A stretch of 64,000 nt of DNA from Microvirga sp. Lineage in GTDB: Bacteria > Pseudomonadota > Alphaproteobacteria > Rhizobiales > Beijerinckiaceae. Location of the stretch: contig JAKOMT010000005.1 in NCBI GenBank assembly GCA_022241475.1, positions 18,115 through 82,114 of the forward strand. Direction: 5' to 3'. Numbering within the stretch: the first letter of the stretch is position 1; every line of letters begins with the position of its first letter. The position numbers and the translations under genes were made by a program. The notes below the pieces were generated by a model. That model worked only from the letters and a program-made list of their open reading frames with translations, did not search any database and had not been told where the DNA came from. Positions 26,053-35,445 of the stretch are shown in pieces.

Positions 26053-26982
26053 ATGACGCCGCATTCTCCCCCGCTCGGCTTCGCCGTGAACGGCCTGACG
26101 CGCCACACCAGCGAAAACGGGGACGAAGCGCTCGCGCGTCACGGAGACGATCCGGACGCCCTCGTCGTGTTGCTGGCCGGCGAAATCCCCGTTCTGCGAC
26201 GAATGCCCGGCGGCGACGGCCCGGTCGCCACATCGCTCCATCCGCGATCCGAGCTCGACGGAATCGCCGTGGCGGAGCGCATCTATCTCGGCTCCATCGA
26301 CGGACGGCACGTGCTCGCGTTTCAGGGAGAGCACGCGCTCGTCGAGGAATGGGGCTCGCGGCCGGATCTCGTCGTGCTCGACCTGCGCGCGATCGCGACG
26401 CAGGGGCTCGTCGCCGAGCGCGAGGCGGGCATGCTCGCCGAGGCCAAGTCGTTGCTCTCGTGGCATGCGAACCATCGCTTCTGCGCCCGCTGCGGCGGGC
26501 CGACGCGCGCGACGCGCTCGGGCTTCCGCCGCGATTGCGACGCCTGCGGAGCGCAGCATTTCCCGCGCACGGACCCCGTGGTCATCATGCTGATCACGCA
26601 TGGGGATCGCATTCTGCTCGGGCGCCAGGCGCGCTTTCCGACGGGCAACTATTCCTGCCTCGCGGGGTTCGTCGAGCCCGGCGAGACGATCGAGGACGCC
26701 GTGCGCCGCGAGACCTTCGAGGAGGCGGGGGTGCGCGTGGGGGCGGTGACGTACATGATGTCGCAGCCCTGGCCTTTCCCGTCGTCGCTGATGATCGGGT
26801 GCCGCGGCGAAGCGCTCGACGATGCAATCAATTTCGATCGCGAAGAACTCGAGGACGCGCGTTGGTTCGATCGTGGAGATCTCGAGTTGATGCTGCGCGA
26901 CGCGCATCCGGACGGCGTTCGCACGCCGCCTTCCGTCGCGATCGCTCACCACCTCGTCCGCGCATTTCTGCACCGCCCCTGA
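26053..26982 (+). CDS. nudC: NAD(+)/NADH pyrophosphatase NudC
   Basis: This 309-aa enzyme hydrolyses NAD(H) to NMN(H) and AMP and, in E. coli, removes NAD caps from RNA. The zinc ribbon is C-A-R-C (CARCGGPTRA) and C-x2-C (CDACGAQHFPR) around residues 142-175. The Nudix box is GFVEPGETIEDAVRRE then TFEEAGV, matching Gx5Ex7REUxEExGU. The family SQPWPFPSSLMIG motif follows. It is co-directional with the HIT gene. Length is slightly above E. coli NudC (257 aa) because of the N-terminal domain usual in alphaproteobacteria. Confidence 0.95.
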   Translation: MTPHSPPLGFAVNGLTRHTSENGDEALARHGDDPDALVVLLAGEIPVLRRMPGGDGPVATSLHPRSELDGIAVAERIYLGSIDGRHVLAFQGEHALVEEWGSRPDLVVLDLRAIATQGLVAEREAGMLAEAKSLLSWHANHRFCARCGGPTRATRSGFRRDCDACGAQHFPRTDPVVIMLITHGDRILLGRQARFPTGNYSCLAGFVEPGETIEDAVRRETFEEAGVRVGAVTYMMSQPWPFPSSLMIGCRGEALDDAINFDREELEDARWFDRGDLELMLRDAHPDGVRTPPSVAIAHHLVRAFLHRP

Positions 26983-27040
26983 GCTGCTGACGTCACCGCA
27001 AGGCTCGACCGTGCCGCCCCGGCGGATAAACGACGGCTGT

Positions 27041-27140
27041 CATAAATGTAAGTAATATATTTTATGTAATTGAGTAATTTCAGATTATGTAAAATAATTT
27101 TACTAAATGAAGTTTATCGATTTTAATCTTTTTTCAAATG
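27041..27140. other. AT-rich intergenic island before the 778-aa gene
   Basis: By direct count, 17 of these 100 bases are G or C, in a window that is otherwise strongly GC-rich. It contains two TTATGTAA copies (from 27062 and 27085) and long A/T runs. No gene is seen between 26983 and 27271. It may be a promoter/UP element region or a foreign remnant. Confidence 0.75.
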
Positions 27141-27271
27141 AAAGATCCGCGGCGTCCGGTGTGCGAATTCGCAGCGCCGGGCCTTAGCGGACTAGGCCCG
27201 GCGCCGGGTCGAAGGGGCTATAGCTCCCTATCCCGGCGTTTTTGTCCTGGAGACGTGACCGGAGGGAAGAG

Positions 27272-29608
27272 ATGGTTCAGGGCGCGAATATCGGCGATGT
27301 GGCGTCGTCCAGAAATCCGATTGGCTTGCTCCGCACGCCTGCCCCCGAATTCCGTCCGCTGCCGACGGCGGCGACGACGCGGATCGCGCAGGCCGAAACC
27401 GAGCGTGCCGAGCGGCCGAACACGATCTCGATCCCCGATCCGACGCGCACCTCCGTGTTCGTTGGCAAGGCGGCTCCCATGGGCTTCACCCTGCCCGGAG
27501 CGAGCGGTCCCCCGTCCGTGTACGTGTTCGGGAACATCGACACCCTGACGCCGGGTTCGGCGACGGCCGGAAATCCGGGCCTCTTCGTAGGAATTCCGCT
27601 GTCGGAGACCGGCGTGAACGCCGCGTCCATCAGCGCCGCCTTGAGCACGGCGATCGGCGGAGGCGCGACGACGGATCTGCTCGCCGGTCAGTTGCTCCGT
27701 CAGTACCGGCAAATCGAGCAGACTCTCAAGAGCGACCGTTTCCGCAGCGTGCTGCCGCCGGGCGTGAAGGTTATCCCCCAGATCGTCATGACCATTCCCT
27801 CGCACGAACTCGCCGGCCTTATGACGGGCGGCGTCGAGGCGGCTCCGAACGCCAGTTTGGGCATCGGAATGACGGTGGTCGCGGGCGCCGAGAAAAAGGG
27901 CGGCCCCGCCGGCGACGGCGTCGCCTTCTTCGCCAACAGCCGCATCCTCGTCAACGAAGCGCTCGAGGCCGCTCGGCGGGGCGAAGATCTGCCGACGTCG
28001 CGCAATTTCAACTTCGGCGTCACCGGGCTCAATGTGCCGATCCCGCGCACCTCGCAGACGGCGAATGTCGGCGTCGGCACCGGGATCCGCACCGACAATT
28101 TCGACCCCAACGCGCCGTGGCGCGTGCGGCTCGGCGACGGAACTGAAGCCGATCTGCCGGCGCCGCTCGCGATGATCATGAACGGTCTCACGGGCGCCAA
28201 TTCGCCGATCAATCTCCAGCAGACCGACCTTTCTGAGTTCGCGAACCGCCTCGGCGTCTCGCCCGAAGCGCTGTCGCGGGCTGCGGAGGCGGGCGAATCG
28301 GCGTTCTCGGTCGCCGGATGGGGCCTCGAGGCGGCGGGCGTGGCGTCCGCGGCCAAGCTTCATCCGCTGCTCGGGATTCTCGCCGGCCTCGGTCTCGTCG
28401 GCCGCGGCGTCGGCGCGATCGAGGATTGGTCGAACGAGCAACTCGCCGGGGCGATGGTCGCGCGCGGGATGCATGATCCGAGCGTCGCGCTCGAGGGCTT
28501 GCTCCCCGAATTGCGCTCCACCGACGAGGTGACGCATATGGGGCACGTCCTCGGGTTGACGGTCGACCACGCCATTCGGTCCGGCGCGTCCAGTCCCGAG
28601 GCGCTCCTGCAGACCTGGACCGAGGCTGCGGAAAAGCCCTGGTCGACCTCCGACCGCGTCGGCGCCCAGCGCGTGATGCTGTCCAATCTCGTCATCGGCG
28701 AATTCGAGAAGGCGGGCGAGATCGCCACGGCGCTCGGCGATCCCATTCCCGATTATTCGGGCGAAGGGCTCGCGGTGGCCCTGCGCGGGGTCGGCAGCAC
28801 GGAACTCATGCAGCTGCGCCTTCTCGGCCGCGAAGCGCGCCGGGACGAAGTCGTGGACGCGACGGGACCCGACGGCGAATGGCGCAAGATCCGCCTGACC
28901 GCCCGCGATGACGAGAACGGCGGCCTCTACTACGTGGCCTTGAAGCACTCGGACAATTCACAGCATTACGAATTGCCGGAGTCCGTGCGCAACGACCGCC
29001 AGGCGTCGATCGATCATGTCCGCCGGGCGCTGGCGTCCGGACAGATGAGCGACAGCTTCGTCGCCGACCCGCCGCGAGGCACCATCTCGGAGATCATCCA
29101 GCTTCCGCCCGAGGAAGGCGAAGCGAACCGCGCCCGCCTCGACGCGCTCTTCGAGCGCTGGAAGACCGCGAACCCCAACGCCAGCCTCGTCGTCATCGGC
29201 GATTACCTCGTCGACCGGTATAACGAGGCGGGGGTCGGGGAGGAAGAGAAGCGCAATATCGGCGTGCTGTACCACCGCCCCGAACTGGCTCCGGCGCGCG
29301 TGCTGTTCAGCACCATGTTCCGCTCCGGCGAGGACCGGATCTCGCTTCCGGCGGGCGCGGAGGGAGACGAGGGCGTGCTTCAGGCGCGGCAGATCGCCAA
29401 CGCGTTCTCGCTACAGCGCGAGCGTCTCGGCGAGGCCGAATACGGCCGACGCATTCGCGAGACCGCGGTCGCGCTGCACGAGGCGGGCTGGCCGCTGAAT
29501 TTCGGAGTGCCGGAACTGGGCGCGGCGCTCGGTCAGGTCGAGCGCGAGCGGGGCGCGCCGCGCCTCGCGCCGGAATTCAACGCAAACGTCCACCGCTACC
29601 GGCCCTGA
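27272..29608 (+). CDS. Unrecognised 778-aa protein
   Basis: I do not recognise this family. The ATG at 27272 follows a good GGAGGGA site. Residues 1-60 look disordered (Pro/Thr/Ala/Arg-rich). There is no signal peptide. Residues about 60-300 are Gly/Ser/Thr/Asn-rich with short hydrophobic strands. One hydrophobic stretch at about 345-385 (GVASAAKLHPLLGILAGLGLVGRGVG) could insert in a membrane or be a buried hairpin. The rest is charged and alpha-helical in look, with NASLVVIGDYLVDRYNEAG near 645. It is a single gene between nudC and convergent pheA, preceded by an AT-rich island. A secreted effector-like, surface or phage-derived protein are all possible; none is supported by a motif. Confidence 0.7.
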   Translation: MVQGANIGDVASSRNPIGLLRTPAPEFRPLPTAATTRIAQAETERAERPNTISIPDPTRTSVFVGKAAPMGFTLPGASGPPSVYVFGNIDTLTPGSATAGNPGLFVGIPLSETGVNAASISAALSTAIGGGATTDLLAGQLLRQYRQIEQTLKSDRFRSVLPPGVKVIPQIVMTIPSHELAGLMTGGVEAAPNASLGIGMTVVAGAEKKGGPAGDGVAFFANSRILVNEALEAARRGEDLPTSRNFNFGVTGLNVPIPRTSQTANVGVGTGIRTDNFDPNAPWRVRLGDGTEADLPAPLAMIMNGLTGANSPINLQQTDLSEFANRLGVSPEALSRAAEAGESAFSVAGWGLEAAGVASAAKLHPLLGILAGLGLVGRGVGAIEDWSNEQLAGAMVARGMHDPSVALEGLLPELRSTDEVTHMGHVLGLTVDHAIRSGASSPEALLQTWTEAAEKPWSTSDRVGAQRVMLSNLVIGEFEKAGEIATALGDPIPDYSGEGLAVALRGVGSTELMQLRLLGREARRDEVVDATGPDGEWRKIRLTARDDENGGLYYVALKHSDNSQHYELPESVRNDRQASIDHVRRALASGQMSDSFVADPPRGTISEIIQLPPEEGEANRARLDALFERWKTANPNASLVVIGDYLVDRYNEAGVGEEEKRNIGVLYHRPELAPARVLFSTMFRSGEDRISLPAGAEGDEGVLQARQIANAFSLQRERLGEAEYGRRIRETAVALHEAGWPLNFGVPELGAALGQVERERGAPRLAPEFNANVHRYRP

Positions 29609-29613
29609 GGGCG

Positions 29614-29648
29614 AGCGAACCGGTGGAGGGTTACTCCGCCGGTTCGCT
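29614..29648. terminator. Strong hairpin between convergent gene ends
   Basis: A 15-bp stem with one G-T wobble and a GGTTA loop spans the gap between the 778-aa gene and pheA and includes the pheA stop codon. No T-run follows on either strand, so it is either a bidirectional processing/termination hairpin or an imperfect terminator. Confidence 0.5.
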
Positions 29649-30491
29649 GTCGCGCAGATTGCGGCGGAACGGATGGGCCGGATAGACGCCGAGAATGGTG
29701 AGCTCGCGCGAGAAGAACGCCAGCTCCTCGAAGGCGCGCCGCAGATGCGGCTCGTCGCGATGGCCGTCGACCTCGGCGTAGAACTGCGTCGCCGTGAACT
29801 GGCCCTCGATCATGTAGCTCTCGAGCTTCGTCATGTTGACGCCGTTCGTCGCGAATCCGCCCATCGCCTTGTAGAGCGCGGCGGGAATGTTGCGCACGCG
29901 GAAGACGAAGCTCGTCACGCAATCGGCGGCGCCGGGCGCGATGTCCGCCGGCTCGCGCGCGAGGATGATGAAGCGCGTGGTGTTGTGCGATTCGTCCTCG
30001 ATGTTTTCAGCCAGAATCTCGAGTCCGTAGACCTCGGAGGCCAGTCTCGGAGCGATCGCCGCGCGGGTCGGGTCGCCCGCTTCCGCGATCTGGCGGGCGG
30101 AGCCGGCGGTGTCGGCTCCGACGATCGAGGTCAGGCCGAGCTTGCGCGTCGTGCGCCGGCACTGGCCGAGAGCCTGGACGTGGCTCTGCACGGTCTTGAT
30201 CGTCGCGAGATTGGCGCCCTTGATCGCCATCAACTGGTGATGGATCGGCAGGAAGAACTCGCCGATGATGTGCAGCCCCGAAGTCGGCAGCAGATGGTGG
30301 ATGTCGGCCACGCGGCCCGCGACCGAATTCTCGATCGGGATCATCGCGAGCTGCGCCTCGCCCTCCGACAGCGCCGCGAAGGCGTCCTCGAAGGTCGGGC
30401 AGGGCATCGGCGTCCAGTCGGGATAGACCGCGTTGCAGGCGATGTGCGAATTCGCCCCGGGCTCGCCCTGGAATGCGATACGACCGGTCAT
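29631..30491 (-). CDS. pheA: Prephenate dehydratase
   Basis: This 286-aa monofunctional enzyme converts prephenate to phenylpyruvate in phenylalanine synthesis. The catalytic domain has [25 protein letters not shown], and the TTRF motif ([11 protein letters not shown], about residue 168). The ACT regulatory domain follows (about 195-275), with [23 protein letters not shown]; its ESRP-type Phe-binding motif is ESYMIEG. No chorismate mutase domain is fused. The start overlaps the stop of kdsB by 4 bp (ATGA), so the two are translationally coupled. Confidence 0.96.
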   Translation of the reverse strand: MTGRIAFQGEPGANSHIACNAVYPDWTPMPCPTFEDAFAALSEGEAQLAMIPIENSVAGRVADIHHLLPTSGLHIIGEFFLPIHHQLMAIKGANLATIKTVQSHVQALGQCRRTTRKLGLTSIVGADTAGSARQIAEAGDPTRAAIAPRLASEVYGLEILAENIEDESHNTTRFIILAREPADIAPGAADCVTSFVFRVRNIPAALYKAMGGFATNGVNMTKLESYMIEGQFTATQFYAEVDGHRDEPHLRRAFEELAFFSRELTILGVYPAHPFRRNLRDSEPAE

Positions 30492-31225
30492 GTCTTCTCT
30501 CCGAGAATGGCGCGGGCCATGGCCAGCGATTGCGGCGTGTCGACGCCGAAGGGCGCGTCCTCGACGATCGTCACGTCGATGCGCATCCCGTCCTCCAGCG
30601 CGCGAAGCTGCTCGAGCCGCTCGCGGCTCTCCAGCGGGGAGGGGGGCAGCGCGACGAAGCGCCTGAGCGCGGCGCGGCGATAGGCGTAGAGACCGACGTG
30701 ATGATAGAGCGGGCCCTCGCCCCAGGGGGCGGTCGCGCGGGTGAAGTAGAGCGCGCGCAGGCGCCCCGGCGCGATCATCGCGCCCACGACCTTCACCACG
30801 TTCGGATCGGTCTTCTCGTCGTCGCGCGTGATCTCGCAGGCGAGCGTGGCGATGGCGACCGCCGGATCGGCGAGCGGCAGGATGGAGGCGGCGATGGCGC
30901 GAGGGTCGATCGTCGGGAAGTCGCCCTGCACGTTGACCACGACGTCGTGCAGCCCCTGCGGATCGAGCGCCTCCATGGCCTCGTGGATGCGGTCGGAGCC
31001 CGACGGGTGGTCGGCTCGGGTCATCACCGCCCGCCCTCCGACCGCTTCGATCGCGGCGGCGATCTCGGGTGCGTCCGTCGCGACGGCCACCGGGCCGAGC
31101 CCGGCCTCGATGGCGCGACGCCAGACATGCACGATCATCGGCTCGCCCGCGATGTCGGCGAGCGGCTTGCCGGGCAGGCGCGTCGCGGCCATGCGGGCGG
31201 GAATGAGGATCAGCGGATCGGACAT
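30488..31225 (-). CDS. kdsB: 3-deoxy-manno-octulosonate cytidylyltransferase
   Basis: This 245-aa enzyme makes CMP-Kdo for lipopolysaccharide core synthesis. It opens with [27 protein letters not shown], the CTP-binding start of the family, followed by [31 protein letters not shown] and [16 protein letters not shown]. The later [16 protein letters not shown] is also typical. It precedes and overlaps pheA, a pairing found in other Hyphomicrobiales. Presence of kdsB supports a Gram-negative with Kdo-containing LPS. Confidence 0.96.
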   Translation of the reverse strand: MSDPLILIPARMAATRLPGKPLADIAGEPMIVHVWRRAIEAGLGPVAVATDAPEIAAAIEAVGGRAVMTRADHPSGSDRIHEAMEALDPQGLHDVVVNVQGDFPTIDPRAIAASILPLADPAVAIATLACEITRDDEKTDPNVVKVVGAMIAPGRLRALYFTRATAPWGEGPLYHHVGLYAYRRAALRRFVALPPSPLESRERLEQLRALEDGMRIDVTIVEDAPFGVDTPQSLAMARAILGEKT

Positions 31226-31319
31226 GGGAGCTTGAGCGCGGTGGATCGTGCGCGCGGTTTAGCAGGGGGGAGGGGGGCGCGAAAGAGGCATGTCGGCGGG
31301 GCTCGGCGCGATCCGCGCT

Positions 31320-32255
31320 CTAGACGGCCATTCCCGCTCCGACGCGCCTCGGCCCCCAGACGCAGGCCGCCGCGAGGATCAGCCCGGAGACCGTCGCGAT
31401 CATGCCGGCGGCGCTCACCGCGTCGGGAAGGCCGAGCCAGAGCGGGCCGTAGCCGGCGATCACGTAGCCCGTGATCGCCGCGGATACGGCGAAGGCGAGG
31501 CTCCAGCCGACCTGGGCTGCGAGATTGTCCGTCATCAGCCGCGCGGCGGCCGGCGGGCAGACGAACATGGCGATGACGATGATCGAGCCGACGGCGTCGA
31601 ACGCCGCGACCGCCGCGACGGCCGAAGCCGCGACGAGGCCGAAGGCGATCAGCCGCGTCGGCAGGCCGATCGAGCGCGCGTAGCCCTCGTCGAAGGTCGA
31701 GATCGCCAACGGGCGCCAGAACAGCGCGGTCGCCGCCGCGATCAGCGCCGTGACGATGGCGAGGCGTGGCAGTTCCGGCGGCAGGCCGGCGAGCGCCTGC
31801 GCATCGAAGAGCGAGCCCCAGCCGTCGGCGTCGAGCCAGATCAGGCTTTCCAGATTGCCGTAGAGAGCGTGTTCGACGTCGAGATGGACGTTGCGCGATC
31901 CGCTCTGTTCGAGGAGCAGGACCCCGAAGGCGAAGAGCGCGGTGAACACGACGCCCATCGCAGCGCCGGGCTCCATGCGTCCCGCGCGCCGGATCGCCTC
32001 GATCAGCACCGCAGCGAACAAAGCCGCCGCCATCGCGCCCGCCATCATCGCAAAGGTCGAGACCCGGCCCGTCAGCAGGAAGGCGACGACGATGCCCGGC
32101 AGGACGACGTGGCTGATCGCGTCGCCGATCAGCGCCTGCCGGCGCAGGACGAGGAAATTCCCCGGTAGCGCGCAGGCGATCGCCGCGAGCGCGCCAATCA
32201 GGATCGGCGGCAGGCTCAACTGCACGAACTGCGGAGAGAGGAACTCGGCGAGCAT
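31320..32255 (-). CDS. Metal ABC transporter permease (SitD/ZnuB family)
   Basis: This 311-aa ABC-3 family permease has about eight hydrophobic segments. Family motifs are LVLRRQALIGDAISHVVLPGIVVAF near residue 33 and GLVAASAVAAVAAFDAVGSIIVIAMFVCPPAAARL in the C-terminal half. It is the last gene of a four-gene operon, separated by 2 bp from the other permease. The two permeases probably form a heterodimer that imports Mn2+ or Fe2+; see the binding protein for the metal assignment. Confidence 0.92.
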   Translation of the reverse strand: MLAEFLSPQFVQLSLPPILIGALAAIACALPGNFLVLRRQALIGDAISHVVLPGIVVAFLLTGRVSTFAMMAGAMAAALFAAVLIEAIRRAGRMEPGAAMGVVFTALFAFGVLLLEQSGSRNVHLDVEHALYGNLESLIWLDADGWGSLFDAQALAGLPPELPRLAIVTALIAAATALFWRPLAISTFDEGYARSIGLPTRLIAFGLVAASAVAAVAAFDAVGSIIVIAMFVCPPAAARLMTDNLAAQVGWSLAFAVSAAITGYVIAGYGPLWLGLPDAVSAAGMIATVSGLILAAACVWGPRRVGAGMAV

Positions 32256-32257
32256 GC

Positions 32258-33451
32258 TCAGGCCTCCGCCAGTCGTCGGTCGATCTCGGCGATCGCGTCG
32301 GCGGTGAGCGCGGCCTCGACGGGCGAAACGCCGTCATGGCCGGCGACGGCCGAATCGGCGTCGAACAGCGCGCGCGCCAGCTCCCAGCGCCGCTCGTCGC
32401 GCAGCGCCGCCGCAGCAGCCGCAGCTCCCGCCGGCGTCGCCGCGCCGTCCGGACCGATCAGGCCGTCGGCGAGGAGCGCGCGTCGCGACGCCTGCGTCGG
32501 GGCGCGTCCATGCGCCAGGGCGAGCAGGCCCTCGCGCCGCATGAGCGCCCGACCGAGCGCGCGCCGACGCAGGGTCGACGCCAGGAGGCCCCGCTCCGGG
32601 GCGAAAAGCAGGGAGACGCAGAACAGGGCGAAACAGATCAGCACGATCACCGGCCCCGTCGGCAGATCGGGCGCGGACGCCGACAGCGCGGCGCCGATAT
32701 ACCCCGCGCCCGCGCCGGTGGCCCCCGCGATCCACGGCAGGCGCTCGCCCCGCTCGGTCCAGAAGCGGGCGGCCGCGGGCGGGATGACGAGCAGCGCGAC
32801 GATCAGCACGAGGCCGACGAGCTTGAGGCCGATCACCGTCACGGCCATGACGAGTCCGAGCATGGCGAGATCGACGGCGCGCAGATCGAGGCCGCGCGAG
32901 CGCGCGTATTCCGGGTCGAAGGAGACCATCGTCATCGGACGGCGCAGCAGGAGGGCGAGAGCGACGCAAACCGCCCCGCCGCCGGCGATAACGAGCGCGT
33001 CGAGATAGAGCATCCCGGCCGTCGATCCGAGCAGGAAGCTCTCGAGCCCCGCCTGCCGGCCTCGCGGTAGCGTCTGGATCACGGTCATCAGCACGACGCC
33101 GAAGCCGAAGAAGGCCGAGAGCACCGCCCCGATCGCCGCGTCTTCGGTGAGGCGCGTGCGCCGGGCGATCCAGTCCACCGCGAGAAGGCCGAGGCCCGCG
33201 GTCGCGGCCGAGCCCGCGAGCAGCCCGACGAGATTGCGCCCGTCGCCGCCGAGAGCCACCATGAGCAGGAAGGCGATCGCGACGCCGGGAAGCGTCGCGT
33301 GGGCGAGGGCGTCGGCGACGAGCGCGCGCTTGCGCAGGAAAAGGTAATTGCCGACGAGCCCGGCGGCGAAGCCGAGCAGCGCGGCGCCCGTCGCTACGAG
33401 TGCGGCGTTGTAGCCGGCCCGCAGGGTCAACGCCGCGAGGAAGACGTCCAT
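32258..33451 (-). CDS. Metal ABC transporter permease with C-terminal extension (SitC/MntB-like)
   Basis: This 397-aa ABC-3 family permease has LRKRALVADALAHATLPGVAIAFL near the N-terminus and KLVGLVLIVALLVIPPAAARFWTERG, both diagnostic. The membrane domain ends near residue 280. The last 110 residues (from RRRALGRALMRREGLLALAHG) are soluble and resemble a small winged-helix domain, seen in some manganese permeases. It lies 4 bp after the ATPase gene. The extension could sense metal or contact the ATPase; this is inference only. Confidence 0.9.
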   Translation of the reverse strand: MDVFLAALTLRAGYNAALVATGAALLGFAAGLVGNYLFLRKRALVADALAHATLPGVAIAFLLMVALGGDGRNLVGLLAGSAATAGLGLLAVDWIARRTRLTEDAAIGAVLSAFFGFGVVLMTVIQTLPRGRQAGLESFLLGSTAGMLYLDALVIAGGGAVCVALALLLRRPMTMVSFDPEYARSRGLDLRAVDLAMLGLVMAVTVIGLKLVGLVLIVALLVIPPAAARFWTERGERLPWIAGATGAGAGYIGAALSASAPDLPTGPVIVLICFALFCVSLLFAPERGLLASTLRRRALGRALMRREGLLALAHGRAPTQASRRALLADGLIGPDGAATPAGAAAAAAALRDERRWELARALFDADSAVAGHDGVSPVEAALTADAIAEIDRRLAEA

Positions 33452-33455
33452 GGCC

Positions 33456-34313
33456 TCAGCGCTCCCAGGCGCGAGCGCCGATCAGCTCGATCTGCGCGCC
33501 GCCGAGGCGCCCGCCATAGGTCCGCTGCAGGTTGTCCGGCGTCAGGGTCTCGGCCGTCGGACCCTGCGCCACGAGACGGCGGTTGATCAGAATGACAGCG
33601 TCGAAATAGTCGCCGAGCGTCGCGAGGTCGTGGTGCACGGCGACGATGCAGGCCCCCTCGTCGCGCAGGCCCTGCAGGACGGCGACGACCGCGCGCTCCG
33701 TCGCGGCGTCAACGCCGGCGAGCGGCTCGTCGAGGAGATAGAGATCCGCCTTCTGCGCGAGGGCGCGCGCGAGAAACACGCGCTGCTGCTGGCCGCCGGA
33801 GAGCTTGCCGATCTGGCGTTCGGCGAAATCGGCCATGCCGACGCGATCGAGATGGGCCAGAGCCGCCTCCCGATGGCGGCGCCGCACGAAGCCGAAGGCC
33901 CCCAGTTCGCGATACAGCCCCATTGTCACGACGTCGATGACGAGGGCCGGGAAGTCCCAGTCGACGCTGGCGCGCTGAGGCACGTAGGCCACGCGGTCGC
34001 GGACACGATCCAGCGGTTCGCCGAAGACGGCGATCTCGCCCGCCAGCACGGGCGCGACGCCGATCACCGCCCTGAGCAGCGTCGACTTGCCGGCGCCGTT
34101 CGGCCCGACGATCGCGGTCATCGAAGCGGGAGCGACGGCGAGATCGACGCCGATCAGCGCCGGCGTTCCCCCATACGAAACGCTCAGGCCCGACACGACG
34201 AGCGGGCTCTGTCGGGCGCCCGGATCCGGCGTGACGGAGGGCGGGCGCGCCGCCACGGCCGCCGTCAGGGGTCGCGTCATGGTCTGGTCGCCTCGTTCGG
34301 GTCCGAGCTTCAC
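33456..34313 (-). CDS. Metal ABC transporter ATP-binding protein (SitB-like)
   Basis: This 285-aa ATPase has Walker A GPNGAGKST, signature LSGGQQQR, Walker B DLYLLDEP and an H-loop in AVHHDLATL. The GTG start at 34313 overlaps the binding-protein stop (GTGA), favouring coupling; the ATG at 34280 is an alternative giving 274 aa. The first 35 residues are a Pro/Ala-rich leader before the family start (PLVVSGLSVSYGG). It belongs to the Mn/Zn/Fe importer ATPase group. Confidence 0.93.
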   Translation of the reverse strand: MKLGPERGDQTMTRPLTAAVAARPPSVTPDPGARQSPLVVSGLSVSYGGTPALIGVDLAVAPASMTAIVGPNGAGKSTLLRAVIGVAPVLAGEIAVFGEPLDRVRDRVAYVPQRASVDWDFPALVIDVVTMGLYRELGAFGFVRRRHREAALAHLDRVGMADFAERQIGKLSGGQQQRVFLARALAQKADLYLLDEPLAGVDAATERAVVAVLQGLRDEGACIVAVHHDLATLGDYFDAVILINRRLVAQGPTAETLTPDNLQRTYGGRLGGAQIELIGARAWER

Positions 34314-35323
34314 ATCGACGCGCCGAGTTGTCCGTTCAGCCCCCGTTCGGGCGCTTCGCCGCCCAAAGCCCGGGTGATCGTGGTCACGTTGTGATCGATC
34401 ATGCCGATATAGGAGCCTTCATACGTGCCGGCCTCGCCCATGGCGTCGGAGAACAGTTCGCCGCCGACGCTGACCCGCCAGCCGCGCGCGGCGGCGCCCT
34501 CGATCAGCGCCCGCACGTTGCGATCGGCGACGGAGGTTTCGACGAAAACGGCGGGAATCTCGCGCTCGACGACGAGATCGACGAGTTCGCCGATCCGCGC
34601 GAGCCCCGCCTCGCTCTCGGTGGACACGCCCTGCACGCCGACGACCTCGTAGGCGTAGGCCTCGCCGAAATAGCGGAACGCGTCATGCGCCGTCAGCAAC
34701 AGGCGGCGCTCTGCCGGGACGCTTCCAAGAGCCCGTTCGGCGTAATCCGCGAGCGCCGCGATCTCCTCGAGATGGAGGTCGGCGCGTTCGCGCAGTTCGT
34801 CCTCCGACTCGGGCGCGACCTCGATCAGCGCGTCGCGGACCGCCTCCACCGCATGCGTCCAGATCGTCGGAACCATCCAGACATGCGGATCGGGAAGGGC
34901 CGCTTCATATTCGCCCGCCAGCAACAGATCGGTCGGGATCGCCTCGCCCACGGCGACGACGGGGAGGCGCCCGGACAGATCGCCGAAAAGATCCGTCATC
35001 TGGGCTTCGAGGCCGAGCCCGTGCCAGAGAACGAGATCCGCGCGCGTGAGCGCGACGATGTCGGTGCGCGTCTGGCGATAGCCGTGCGGATCGACGCCGG
35101 GGCCCATCAGCGCGCGGACCTCGACGAGCTCGCCGCCGATGCGCTCCGCAGCGTCCGCGAGCATGCCCGTCGTCGTGACGACCGAGAGCGGCGCGTCGCG
35201 CGCTCCGGCGGGCGCGGTCGAGCCGAGCGTCAGCGACGCCGCAACGGCGGCTATGGCCAGGCTCGAAACGGCGAGTGCGGACAGGCGTCGGCGGGTCATG
35301 CGCACGAAAAGGCTCCTTTGCAT
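34310..35323 (-). CDS. Metal ABC transporter substrate-binding protein (SitA/MntC-like)
   Basis: This 337-aa cluster A-I periplasmic protein has an N-terminal signal sequence (LSALAVSSLAIAAVAASLTLG). Predicted metal ligands are His in GVDPHGY, His in DPHVWM, Glu in VFVETSVADRN and Asp in GMIDHNVTT. The His-His-Glu-Asp set and the lack of a His-rich loop favour manganese or iron over zinc. It is the first gene of the operon and is divergent from a Mur-like regulator with Fur-type boxes between. The start may be M1 (35323) or M9 (35299). Confidence 0.92.
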   Translation of the reverse strand: MQRSLFVRMTRRRLSALAVSSLAIAAVAASLTLGSTAPAGARDAPLSVVTTTGMLADAAERIGGELVEVRALMGPGVDPHGYRQTRTDIVALTRADLVLWHGLGLEAQMTDLFGDLSGRLPVVAVGEAIPTDLLLAGEYEAALPDPHVWMVPTIWTHAVEAVRDALIEVAPESEDELRERADLHLEEIAALADYAERALGSVPAERRLLLTAHDAFRYFGEAYAYEVVGVQGVSTESEAGLARIGELVDLVVEREIPAVFVETSVADRNVRALIEGAAARGWRVSVGGELFSDAMGEAGTYEGSYIGMIDHNVTTITRALGGEAPERGLNGQLGASM

Positions 35324-35346
35324 CTCTTCCGAGAGTCTTGATCACT

Positions 35347-35402
35347 TGAAAATGATTATGAGAATGATTTGCAAGAAGTCAAGAGATTGCGAATGATTCT
35401 CA
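35347..35402. promoter_or_regulatory. Tandem Fur/Mur-type operator boxes between sitA-like gene and regulator
   Basis: Three 7-1-7 elements resemble TGATAAT-N-ATTATCA: TGAAAAT-G-ATTATGA (35347-35361), TGAGAAT-G-ATTTGCA (35359-35373, overlapping) and TGCGAAT-G-ATTCTCA (35388-35402). They lie 24-79 bp upstream of the transporter start. Repression by the adjacent Fur-family protein is inferred from placement. Confidence 0.68.
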
Positions 35403-35445
35403 TCTGTGTCTTTGCACATGCGTCGCAATTGGGTAGGGTGGCGCC

